Assembly: GCA_947503285.1 (NCBI GenBank)
Contig: CANNDD010000001.1
Location: forward strand, 744,001-808,000
DNA: 64,000 nt
Source of the DNA: an uncultured Croceitalea sp.
GTDB taxonomy: Bacteria > Bacteroidota > Bacteroidia > Flavobacteriales > Flavobacteriaceae
Direction of reading: 5' to 3'
This document shows, in pieces, positions 45,463-53,178 of this stretch; the stretch's first letter is position 1; every line of letters begins with the position of its first letter. Under the pieces are notes generated by a model. The model ran no database searches. It was not told where the DNA came from and saw only the letters and a list, made by a program, of their open reading frames with translations. Both the position numbers and the translations under genes were made by a program.

Positions 45463-46218
45463 TCATTTGGTCAACTCTGATTCACAAATCGCAATGATCT
45501 CATCAATATACCCTTGCAGTTTTTGTTGATAGTCGATTCGAAGGGTCTCCAACCAAGTTTTTGAAATCAGCAAGCCGAGATATACGTCGTTATTTATGAG
45601 CTTTTCAATAGATTGGCCAAAGTCGTTATCGGTTGAAGTTATGCCCAGCTTTTCTAGCTCGACATCATGAATCAAAGCTGGGGTAACATCGGCAGATATC
45701 TTGTTCATTTCAATTAGATAGCTCATTGATTCGTTATGATCCTCAAACCCGGCATTGATGTCGGCGGTAAATTGCGAAAGAAGCCGCTTTAAATTATCGT
45801 TCTTCAAAATCGCTATCTTACCCGAACTGACAATGGCATCATAGGTGCCGGTCACAAATTCGGCCCTCCACCACGATTTCGCCCCTGAGGCGACCCAAAA
45901 TCGAATCGAATCTTTATGGATGGTGTTTTTCGATTGCATGGCTTGGATCAAAGACCTACTGGTCTGAATAACATCCTCTTCTTTTCGTATGGCTTCCTTG
46001 ATTCTATCTTTATTCTCTTTAAAATCTTCGATAAGTGCAATAAGCAACTTTTCTTCTTCAGCTTTTCGTTTTTGGGTTTCACTCCAATTATTGATCTGTA
46101 AGGCCAATAAAATCCCGATAACGACCAACACGATTTCCCCAATGGCATAAAGAAGGTATTTGCTGAACTTATTTTCATGAAGCAAACCTTGTCGAATTTT
46201 TTTAAACACTTTGGTCAT
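45463..46218 (-). CDS. DUF6090 family membrane protein
   Basis: 251 residues. The N-terminal KFSKYLLYAIGEIVLVVIGI followed by LLALQINNW is the hallmark of this abundant, uncharacterised Bacteroidota family. One membrane helix (about 18-42) is followed by a long helical cytoplasmic or periplasmic domain with coiled-coil character. Paralogues are usually numerous in a genome. Confidence 0.85.
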   Translation of the reverse strand: MTKVFKKIRQGLLHENKFSKYLLYAIGEIVLVVIGILLALQINNWSETQKRKAEEEKLLIALIEDFKENKDRIKEAIRKEEDVIQTSRSLIQAMQSKNTIHKDSIRFWVASGAKSWWRAEFVTGTYDAIVSSGKIAILKNDNLKRLLSQFTADINAGFEDHNESMSYLIEMNKISADVTPALIHDVELEKLGITSTDNDFGQSIEKLINNDVYLGLLISKTWLETLRIDYQQKLQGYIDEIIAICESELTK

Positions 46219-46383
46219 AGGGCAAGCGGAGAATTATACTAAAATGAAACAGCCTAAAGATAGTTCATTACGGCAGTAAAATAAAAGCATGCTATAGAAA
46301 GCCTTTTTGGTAATGGCCAAAATTGTTATCGGTAACGAATCCAATTAAAAGCTATGCATGAAATAGCATTGGTAAAAGAGGAG

Positions 46384-46947
46384 CTACTCTGGCAACCTAT
46401 TCTTTACCGTGCCTATTTGACCCATATGATTTGCCGAATGTTCCATAACATGGTACCACACCCAATGATAGTTAAATTCTTCATCGAGGTTAGACGCAAA
46501 CCAGGCATCGTCCTTCGTTTTCAGCCCTGCCAACGTTTTTTCGCGAACCTCGTCCCATAAACCCAGATAGTATTGTATCGGTTTCCCCTTAAGTTTCTTT
46601 TTGGATGCCTCATTGAGACTACCACCTATTCCCCATCGTTCTTGCTCTTCGGCTGTCCACTGAAGCTCTGATAAGGTCTCTATTTGGTAATATGCCTCGG
46701 TTGATACCAAGTGCATGATCAATGCCCCGATACTATTTGCGTCTTCGTCATACATGAAATCAGTCTGTAATTGGTCCAGGTCCTTTACTTGCTCGGTAAT
46801 CCTGCCCTTTAAATCTTCCAACATATAGACCATCAATCCTATTTGCGGGGAATACCCCTCAACCGGTTTCATTTCGTATTGGGCATTCACCCATGAAAAT
46901 GAAAGGCATAAAAGTAATACGGTGATTTTCCTCTTTAGGGTCTTCAT
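46384..46947 (-). CDS. DinB family protein with signal peptide
   Basis: 187 residues. A signal peptide (about 1-22, LSFSWVNAQ) precedes a four-helix DinB/YfiT-like domain. Putative metal ligands are His in IGALIMHLVSTEAYYQ and the H-x3-H of HVMEHSANHMGQI. DinB-like proteins are often thiol-dependent or metal-dependent hydrolases or transferases. Export is unusual for the family, so a periplasmic function is suggested. Confidence 0.83.
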   Translation of the reverse strand: MKTLKRKITVLLLCLSFSWVNAQYEMKPVEGYSPQIGLMVYMLEDLKGRITEQVKDLDQLQTDFMYDEDANSIGALIMHLVSTEAYYQIETLSELQWTAEEQERWGIGGSLNEASKKKLKGKPIQYYLGLWDEVREKTLAGLKTKDDAWFASNLDEEFNYHWVWYHVMEHSANHMGQIGTVKNRLPE

Positions 46948-47043
46948 AAGATTGTGTATTTAAAATGAGAGGTGAAAATTGATTGTTTTGATATCTTAAG
47001 CATTATTTCAATTCGAGAGTGGACAATAAAAGGACAGGTTGGT

Positions 47044-47490
47044 TCAATCACGATAAGGTTCTGATGTATTGGCCCGTAACAATCGTTTTGCAGTTCTCCA
47101 AAAATGACCCGATGTTGGGTTGGGGTCCATCGCCTTTTGTGGAGATTCCAGATAAGAACTGACCAATAGTCTTAAGAATTGCAATTGGTCGTTATCGCCA
47201 AAAAAATCTTCATAGGCCATATCCCAATTTTCGAATTCACGTTCTTCAACATGGCTATGGGATATCAATTCAACATCATGATGGCGGTCATCCAACTTAA
47301 TTTTATCGTACAACCCCAATACCGATACCTGCCTACCTTCCAAATACTGTAAAAACTCCCCTTGATAATAGATGAGACAACCTGTAATATTCTTCTTCTT
47401 ATTGGATTTCTTTGCTTTTTCGAGCATTTCACAAATCGCTGCTTTGTCAAATGCAGGACTGGCTACAGATTTGTAAACGAGACAAAACAT
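47044..47490 (-). CDS. BLUF blue-light photoreceptor, stand-alone
   Basis: 148 residues. The first 95 residues form a FAD-binding BLUF domain. Key residues match AppA with the same spacing: Tyr6, Asn30 and Gln48 (AppA Tyr21, Asn45, Gln63), and Trp89 and Met91 (AppA Trp104, Met106). ITGCLIYYQGEFLQYLEG and REFENWDMAY are classic. There is no attached output domain, so it must act on a partner protein through its C-terminal 50 residues. No neighbouring EAL or GGDEF gene is present, and the target is unknown. Confidence 0.93.
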   Translation of the reverse strand: MFCLVYKSVASPAFDKAAICEMLEKAKKSNKKKNITGCLIYYQGEFLQYLEGRQVSVLGLYDKIKLDDRHHDVELISHSHVEEREFENWDMAYEDFFGDNDQLQFLRLLVSSYLESPQKAMDPNPTSGHFWRTAKRLLRANTSEPYRD

Positions 47491-47668
47491 GGTTGATCTA
47501 TTTAAAGGTTACCAACTAACTTTAACTCAAAAGTATAGCACCGGGGTAGCGGTATTAGGCCCTTATTACAAGAGCCTATATCAAAGGCTTCTAAATATAC
47601 AAATTATCCGACGTATAAGAAAGCGGATAACCTATCGGATTTTCAGTTACCTAGGCCCCATATAATGA

Positions 47669-47700
47669 TAAAAGCCCGCACATTCTTATGATGTACGGGC
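47669..47700 (-). terminator. Terminator downstream of the SDR gene
   Basis: On the minus strand GCCCGTACAT pairs with ATGTGCGGGC (one mismatch), followed by TTTTA (plus strand 47669-47673). It ends the SDR transcript 20-50 bp after the stop codon. Confidence 0.7.
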
Positions 47701-47722
47701 CTTGAGAACCTTAAAGTTCAAT

Positions 47723-48490
47723 TTATAGAAACATTCCGCCAGAAGCTTCAATTCGTTGGCCATTGATCCATCGTGCATCTTCACTGGCCAAAAAGGCGAC
47801 CACCCCACCAATATCTTCTGCGACCCCTACTCGACCTAAAGCAGTTACCGAAGCCAACATCTGCTCCATTTGGGGATTTTTCTCCAAAGCCGTTTTGTTC
47901 ATATCGGTATTGATTGCCCCAGGAGCAACGACATTTGCCGTAATCTGCCTACTGCCCAGCTCTTTTGCCAGATAGCGGGTATAGGCCTCAATACCTGATT
48001 TCATGGCGGCGTAAGCCCCATAGCCTGGAATACTGAAACGGGCCAGCCCGGTAGAGATATTGATGATCCTTCCCCCATCGTTCATCACCTCTAGCGCTTT
48101 TTGGGTAATAAAGAAAGGGCCTTTTAATTGTATTTGCATCAAACCATCAAAAGTCTCCAATGAAGTTTCAGATACTGGAGAATTGGCAATGATTCCCGCA
48201 TTGTTCACCAGGATATCGATTTTTGATGTCTGCCATTCCTTATTCAAGAAGTCGGTGAGTTCCATAAAAAAACCATCAAAGGTCGTGACATCACCTACAT
48301 TCAATTGAAATGCTTTGGCCACACTTCCCAAAGCCTCTATCTCGGCAACGGTTTCCAAGGCCTGCGCTTCGTTTGAGTTATAGGTTACCAGTATACGGGC
48401 ACCTTGTGCTGCCATTCGCAAGGCCATTTCCTTACCTAATCCCCTACTGCTTCCGGTTACCAATGCAATTTTGTTGTTTAAATCTTTCAT
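47723..48490 (-). CDS. SDR-family oxidoreductase, FabG-like
   Basis: A 255-residue classical short-chain dehydrogenase. NAD(P)-binding VTGSSRGLGKEM is at about 11-22, NNAGII in the middle, and the catalytic Y-x3-K is in YGAYAAMKSG. The C-terminal IGGVVAFLASEDARWINGQ is standard. It might reduce a ketone or aldehyde. The AraC regulator gene lies 318 bp upstream on the same strand and is the obvious candidate regulator. Confidence 0.9.
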   Translation of the reverse strand: MKDLNNKIALVTGSSRGLGKEMALRMAAQGARILVTYNSNEAQALETVAEIEALGSVAKAFQLNVGDVTTFDGFFMELTDFLNKEWQTSKIDILVNNAGIIANSPVSETSLETFDGLMQIQLKGPFFITQKALEVMNDGGRIINISTGLARFSIPGYGAYAAMKSGIEAYTRYLAKELGSRQITANVVAPGAINTDMNKTALEKNPQMEQMLASVTALGRVGVAEDIGGVVAFLASEDARWINGQRIEASGGMFL

Positions 48491-48808
48491 GATATTTGTT
48501 TTAAAGGTTTATAATTAATTCTGGTACAAATATCATCTTACGGACTACGCTGATAAAGGCACCGATTTTAGAAAAAAGGGCACATTTTATAGATAATCGG
48601 AAAAAAGACCTCAAAAGGCAGCTCACCAATACACTTTGAAACGGTTTTTGGCTATTGAATAGTACCGATTAAAAGAGTTGAAATGATGTGTTAGAGTCCG
48701 GTCCAAACCATTTTTCTATCTACGACTAGGTTTCGACTGCGGTCAACCTGGCATTGATTATAAAGTGATAACGTTCAATGGAACAACTACTTACTAAGCT
48801 TCAAAAGA
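48491..48808. other. 318-bp gap between AraC and SDR genes
   Basis: It contains a degenerate palindrome copy TTTCGACTGCGGTCAACCTGG at 48731-48751, which is worn but recognisable against the unit head at 41582. A near-consensus -7 box for the SDR gene (GATATTTG, minus strand) is around 48520. No small gene was seen. Confidence 0.4.
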
Positions 48809-49717
48809 CTATGATTTTCTGAACTGATTCGGCGATTTCCCCGTCATGCGTTTGAAAAATTTTGAAAAATGGGTAGGTTCGGTATATCCCAAACGGTAGG
48901 CAATCGCTTTTATGGGCAATATTGAACCGGTCAGTAATGCTTTGGCCTCAACCAACAACTTCTCTTGAATATATTTATTCGCTGATTTACCGGTCTTGAC
49001 TTTGATAACGGTTGAAAAATAGCTGGGATTCAGCCCCTGTTGTTCTGCAAAGAAAGCTACCTGAAGATTTTGGGGGCTTGGTTTTCCTTCCCGGAAAATG
49101 GCTTCCAGGTCTTTTTTGAATTTATTGGCGATCTCGCTGTCACGGTCATAGGCTATTTTGAAAGATGTATCGGCCATTAAATACGCTTTGACCTTAAGTA
49201 AGAATACCACGAAAAGGGAACCTATGATATTGTCTTTTAAAGGGGATTGTTTTTGCTGTTCACCATACAACTGTTCTGCCAGGCCATGTAATTCATTGAA
49301 ACTGGTGGCATCAAGATAACAAGGTGGAACGGTTTCGGTCAATAAAAAGGAAAACTCCTTAAATACGTCTTGGTGGACATACTTTTTTAGATATTGCTCT
49401 ATCGTAGTAATCAAAAATCCGTGGACCACCTCTTCAATACCAAATGATTTCAAATGCCCAGGATTCGTAAAGTATAGTGTACCAGGTCGTGTTTCATATT
49501 TTCTGTCATCGATGGTATAAAAACTTTTACCTTCTTTGACCAACACAAAAGAGTAATAATTCGCGCGAAATACCGGAGAGGTCACCGGTCGGTCATGAAC
49601 CTCTTGCATACGGTGGATAGTGAAATTGGAATCTTGCTCAAAACGGTTGCCTACTTGCTCCCCTTCATAAAGATCGGCCAACTTATCATAAGAACGTACG
49701 CTATTTTTTTGGGCCAT
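48809..49717 (-). CDS. AraC family transcriptional regulator
   Basis: About 302 residues from ATG 49717 (the frame opens at a TTG two codons earlier). A cupin-like ligand-binding N-terminal domain (YYSFVLVKEGKSFYTIDDRK) is joined to a C-terminal double HTH (AIAYRLGYTEPTHFSKFFKR and TGKSPNQFRKS). It lies just upstream of the SDR gene on the same strand and probably regulates it. Confidence 0.92.
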   Translation of the reverse strand: MAQKNSVRSYDKLADLYEGEQVGNRFEQDSNFTIHRMQEVHDRPVTSPVFRANYYSFVLVKEGKSFYTIDDRKYETRPGTLYFTNPGHLKSFGIEEVVHGFLITTIEQYLKKYVHQDVFKEFSFLLTETVPPCYLDATSFNELHGLAEQLYGEQQKQSPLKDNIIGSLFVVFLLKVKAYLMADTSFKIAYDRDSEIANKFKKDLEAIFREGKPSPQNLQVAFFAEQQGLNPSYFSTVIKVKTGKSANKYIQEKLLVEAKALLTGSILPIKAIAYRLGYTEPTHFSKFFKRMTGKSPNQFRKS

Positions 49718-49810
49718 AAGCAATCCTTTTACTGAATTCTAAAATCATCATGCACTGGGTTAAATATCCCCTAGAAATTTCCTACTTTTAAAAATACCTA
49801 ATTTAATATT

Positions 49811-50104
49811 ATGACGCATCAACTTGTCGACAATACCGAAGCGAAACGATATGAGTTCCATATTGACGGTCTTGTTCCCAAAATAGAATACATCAAGACC
49901 AAGGACAAAATCTATTTGACCCATACCGAGGTGCCACAAGCTTTAGAAGGTAAGGGTATAGGCACCGCATTGGTCAGGCAGGTTTTAGAAGACGTTGAGG
50001 AAAAAGAGTTGACCTTGGTGCCCATGTGTCCGTTCGTTGCCATGTACATTAAAAGACATCCTAAATGGAAGTCATTGGTTTTAAAGGGTATTAATATTGC
50101 GTGA
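49811..50104 (+). CDS. Small GNAT-like acetyltransferase (YjdJ/COG2388 type)
   Basis: 97 residues, the minimal GNAT fold of COG2388. ALEGKGIGTALVRQ is the acetyl-CoA loop and CPFVAMYIKRHP is the family C-terminal signature. Substrate unknown. The broken (4Fe-4S)/CDGSH gene follows by one base after its stop, a pairing often seen in Bacteroidota. Confidence 0.86.
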   Translation: MTHQLVDNTEAKRYEFHIDGLVPKIEYIKTKDKIYLTHTEVPQALEGKGIGTALVRQVLEDVEEKELTLVPMCPFVAMYIKRHPKWKSLVLKGINIA

Positions 50105-50105
50105 T

Positions 50106-50528
50106 ATGGAAAAAGAAATCGTAAAGGAATATACGAAAGGGGATTTCACGGTTATTTGGAAACCCAAAAAATGCATCCATGCTGAAATCTGTTGGAAGAC
50201 CTTGCCCGAAGTCTATGACCCTAAAGGAAAACCTTGGATCAAACCTGAAAATGCCAGTGTCGATGCGTTGAAATCACAAATCTCAAAATGTCCTTCGGGG
50301 GCGCTGAGCTATCATATAAAATGAGAAAGAATTGTAGACCAAGATTCTAAAACCGAATGTACCGTAGTTGAAAACGGACCGTTATTGGTCAAAGGAAATT
50401 TAAAGGTTATTTTAGTAAACGGCACCGTTGAAGACAAACAACGTTCAACCGCTTTCTGTAGGTGTGGCGCATCAGAAAATAAACCGTATTGTGATGGCAC
50501 CCACAAAAGCAATGGATTCAAAGATTAA
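50106..50528 (+). pseudogene. (4Fe-4S)/CDGSH iron-sulfur fusion gene interrupted by an in-frame TGA
   Basis: The first part (50106-50324) encodes a divergent 4Fe-4S motif with K-CIHAEIC and CPSGALSYHIK. After TGA at 50322-50324 the same frame continues without a break for 67 codons to TAA at 50526-50528, ending with the 2Fe-2S CDGSH signature CRCGASENKPYCDGTH (C-x-C-x2-S-x3-P-x-C-D-G-T-H). These two domains are normally one protein of about 140 residues. No good start codon precedes the second half. A nonsense mutation, sequencing error or stop read-through all remain open. ATG 50106 is preferred over TTG 50097. Confidence 0.78.
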
Positions 50529-50533
50529 CTACC

Positions 50534-50947
50534 ATGCAAACCCATTTTTCTTTAAACGACCATGAGCTTGAACTGCAGTTTAAAAATCGAGAGCTAAGTA
50601 CGAAGCTTTTTTGCCACGAAGCACATTTGCGGTTGGCTTGGATACATCTTAAAAGATATGGCGAGGAAAAAGCCATAAAAAACCTGACGCAACAGATTAC
50701 TGCATTTGCCAACAAAAACGGGGCGCCAAACAAGTTCAATATGACTTTGACCACAGCAGCCATAAAAGCGGTACATCACTTTCTCCAAAAATCCAGTTCC
50801 AGCAACTTTCGTGATTTCATGAAAGAATTTCCTCGATTGAAAACACGGTTTAAAGAGCTGATGGCAGCACATTATGGTTTTGATATTTACAATTCGCAAG
50901 TCGCTAAAACCAAATTCTTGGCCCCAGATTTGCTACCCTTTGATTAA
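50534..50947 (+). CDS. Conserved flavobacterial protein, unknown
   Basis: 137 residues. The sequence LFCHEAHLRLAWIHLKRYGE near residue 25 is a recognisable conserved start, and TLTTAAIKAVHHFLQKS follows. Helical, with conserved His in HEAHLR that could be catalytic. Function unknown. It starts 5 bp after the interrupted CDGSH gene and may share its transcript. Confidence 0.7.
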   Translation: MQTHFSLNDHELELQFKNRELSTKLFCHEAHLRLAWIHLKRYGEEKAIKNLTQQITAFANKNGAPNKFNMTLTTAAIKAVHHFLQKSSSSNFRDFMKEFPRLKTRFKELMAAHYGFDIYNSQVAKTKFLAPDLLPFD

Positions 50948-50958
50948 AACACCAAAAA

Positions 50959-51660
50959 ATGAAAAAAGCATTAACACTAACTATTTTATTAGCAAGTACG
51001 ATTTCGGCCATGGCCCAATCTAAAAACTTTTTGGACGTACCCTATTTGGAAACTTCCGCGAAAGTAGACACTTTGGTAAACCCTGATAAAATCTTTTTGA
51101 ACATTACTATTCGTGAAAAAGACACCAAAGGACGAAAATCAGTGGAAGAGCAAGAGAACAAAATGGCGCAACGCCTCAAAGGCCTGGGTATTGATATTGA
51201 CGAACAATTGACCATAAAAGATTTGGCCAGTAACTACAAAAAGTATTTTCTGCGCTCAAAAGAAGTGTTGAAGAGCAAGCAATTTTCTTTATTGGTATAT
51301 GATGGACTGACCGCAGGAAAAGTAATGGCTGCACTTGAAGATTTGGATATTGCCAACACCTATTTGGAAAAAACGGAATATTCTAAAATGGATGAACTGG
51401 AACTGCAACTGAAAACAAGGGCGGTAAAAAAGGCCAAGAAAAAAGCGGATGCCCTCACCAAACCCTTGGGGCAGAAAGTGGGTCCGGCCATTTATATTTT
51501 AGATAACTCACAACCGTATTATCCGAGAAACAATCAGCCCAGAATGGAGATGAAGTCCATGGCCATGGTAGATATGGCAGAATCAGAACCCTTGGATATT
51601 GGTTTTGAAAAAATACGGGTAGAAAGTACCGTGAAAGTTTCTTTTCGACTTACAGAGTAG
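50959..51660 (+). CDS. SIMPL domain (DUF541) protein, exported
   Basis: 233 residues. The signal peptide ends near 19 (ISAMAQ). The SIMPL domain starts with VDTLVNPDKIFLNITIREKD and continues with RAVKKAKKKADALTKPLGQK and a final VKVSFRLTE strand. SIMPL proteins form periplasmic oligomeric rings of uncertain function. It converges with the TetR gene with only one base between stops. Confidence 0.87.
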   Translation: MKKALTLTILLASTISAMAQSKNFLDVPYLETSAKVDTLVNPDKIFLNITIREKDTKGRKSVEEQENKMAQRLKGLGIDIDEQLTIKDLASNYKKYFLRSKEVLKSKQFSLLVYDGLTAGKVMAALEDLDIANTYLEKTEYSKMDELELQLKTRAVKKAKKKADALTKPLGQKVGPAIYILDNSQPYYPRNNQPRMEMKSMAMVDMAESEPLDIGFEKIRVESTVKVSFRLTE

Positions 51661-51661
51661 C

Positions 51662-52243
51662 CTAACTCAAAATAGAAAGCCCTGAGGTAACGATTTGTCG
51701 TAGCCTATCGGCATTGGGATCTACTTTAGCAACCACACGAAGGCCACTGTACAAGGTAAACAAGTAGGCCGCAAGGGTATCGGGGTCTTTTGGTGTTTTC
51801 AACTCTCCACTGTCAAGTCCCCGTTTGACCATCGAAGCGAACAGACTTTCCACGTTTTCTTTGTTTTTTAGAAGCACCTGTACCAGGTCGTGATTACCAG
51901 GTATGAGTTCAGTGGTCACATTGACCACAAAACAACCCTTTCGGGTCTCATCTTGAATGGCTTCTTCAATGGCGAAGTCAAAGAGTTTCACAAATGCCGT
52001 TCTGACCGAAGGTTCCCCTTCAAAAAGGGTTTTGATTACTTGGGTACTATTTTCTCGGTATAGGGCAAATGCCTTTAGAAAAAGGGCATCCTTACCACCA
52101 AAGGTATCGTAAAGGCTGGCACGGTTAATACCAAGGCCAGAAACCAAATCTTGAATTGAAGTAGCATGGAACCCTTTCTCCCAAAAGAGTTCCATAGCTT
52201 TCTTCAACACTTCTTTTTCATCAAACTGCTTCGTTCGCGGCAT
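51662..52243 (-). CDS. TetR family repressor, autoregulated with the upstream SDR
   Basis: 193 residues from ATG 52243 (TTG two codons earlier is less likely). The HTH (GFHATSIQDLVSGLGINRASLYDTFGGK, split here as GFHATSIQDLV and GINRASLYDTF) is at about residues 22-49. The C-terminal domain resembles YxaF/LmrA-type regulators. It is the second gene of an operon whose promoter holds two TetR-type operators, so it likely represses its own operon. Confidence 0.9.
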   Translation of the reverse strand: MPRTKQFDEKEVLKKAMELFWEKGFHATSIQDLVSGLGINRASLYDTFGGKDALFLKAFALYRENSTQVIKTLFEGEPSVRTAFVKLFDFAIEEAIQDETRKGCFVVNVTTELIPGNHDLVQVLLKNKENVESLFASMVKRGLDSGELKTPKDPDTLAAYLFTLYSGLRVVAKVDPNADRLRQIVTSGLSILS

Positions 52244-52257
52244 AGGCAAAAATAAGA

Positions 52258-53016
52258 TTATCCAGCCAATAACGGATTGACATTGATGCCGCCATCAATA
52301 TTGTATTCCGCACCTGTGATGAATGAGGCCTCATCCGATGCCAAAAAACCGACCAAGTTGGCAATATCCTCAGGTTGCCCAAATCGCTTAAGGGGCACCC
52401 TATTTTGCATAGCTTCGGCAAAACCGTTCAATTGTTCTTCGGGCATACCTGTTTTACCAAAGATCGGGGTGTATACCGGGCCTGGGTTCACCGAATTTAT
52501 ACGTATTTTTCGAGGTGCCAGTTCAGTAGCTGCGGTTCTAGTGTATGAATTCATAGCTGCTTTACTCGCAGCATATATCGCCGTATTGGGCATACCGGTA
52601 TAAGCGTTCACTGATGACAGGTTTATTATAGATCCCCCGTCTTTAAGAATAGGTAAGAATTTTTCAACGGTAAAGACGGCACCCTTAAAATTGATTCCCA
52701 TCTGATGGTCGAACATTTCTTCAGTAATCTGTCCGACAGGTGCCGGTGCAAAAATACCAGCATTAACGAATAGAATGTCTACTTGACCATGCTCATGCTT
52801 TACTTTATGGACCAAACTATCCAAAGCATTCAAATCCTTAACATTGGCCACGACACCTTGCACGCCCAATTCATTGGCTGCCGCACTTACTTTTTCCTCA
52901 GAACGACCGGTAATGATTACGGTTGCCCCTTCTTCTTTGAATTTTTTGGCTGAAGCATGACCTATTCCACTGTTTCCGCCGGTTACTACAGCTACTTTGC
53001 CTTCTAATTTTCCCAT
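52258..53016 (-). CDS. SDR-family oxidoreductase in a TetR-controlled operon
   Basis: About 252 residues from ATG 53016. VTGGNSGIGHAS is the cofactor loop, FVNAG the next conserved strand, and Y-x3-K is in YAASKAAMNSY. An extended frame to 53073 would run through the operator region, so it is rejected. The TetR gene lies 14 bp downstream in the same transcript. It may detoxify a quinone or aldehyde-like ligand that also releases TetR. Confidence 0.91.
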   Translation of the reverse strand: MGKLEGKVAVVTGGNSGIGHASAKKFKEEGATVIITGRSEEKVSAAANELGVQGVVANVKDLNALDSLVHKVKHEHGQVDILFVNAGIFAPAPVGQITEEMFDHQMGINFKGAVFTVEKFLPILKDGGSIINLSSVNAYTGMPNTAIYAASKAAMNSYTRTAATELAPRKIRINSVNPGPVYTPIFGKTGMPEEQLNGFAEAMQNRVPLKRFGQPEDIANLVGFLASDEASFITGAEYNIDGGINVNPLLAG

Positions 53017-53052
53017 GATTTTAAAAATAGTATTTAGATTAATTATTTTTTT

Positions 53053-53103
53053 GGAACGTTCGTTCTGATACAAACATAATAATACTGGAACGTTTGTTCC
53101 AAA
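53053..53103 (-). promoter_or_regulatory. SDR-tetR promoter with two TetR-type operators
   Basis: On the minus strand -33 TTTG (53100-53103) and -7 TATGTTTG (53071-53078) are separated by 21 bp. Two near-palindromes, GGAACGTTTGTTCC (53087-53100) and GGAACGTTCGTTCT (53053-53066), sit over the spacer and just downstream of the -7 box. The 14-bp GGAACGnnnGTTCC form is typical of TetR operators, so a bound dimer would block polymerase at both positions. Confidence 0.75.
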
Positions 53104-53178
53104 TTAATTATTGCTTTTAACACTGCTTTAATATTTTACTTCCGGTTTTGTATCTTACCATATTCAAACTCCAACCAC

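Noticed and set aside
50325-50528. CDGSH half treated as an independent intact gene
   Set aside because: No ATG or GTG lies in frame before the domain. The only TTG (50385) would remove conserved residues, and the frame is continuous with the upstream 4Fe-4S half, so an interrupted gene is simpler.
53017-53073. N-terminal extension of the SDR to 53073
   Set aside because: The region holds the promoter and a TetR operator; family proteins start at the MGKLEGKVAVVTG position.
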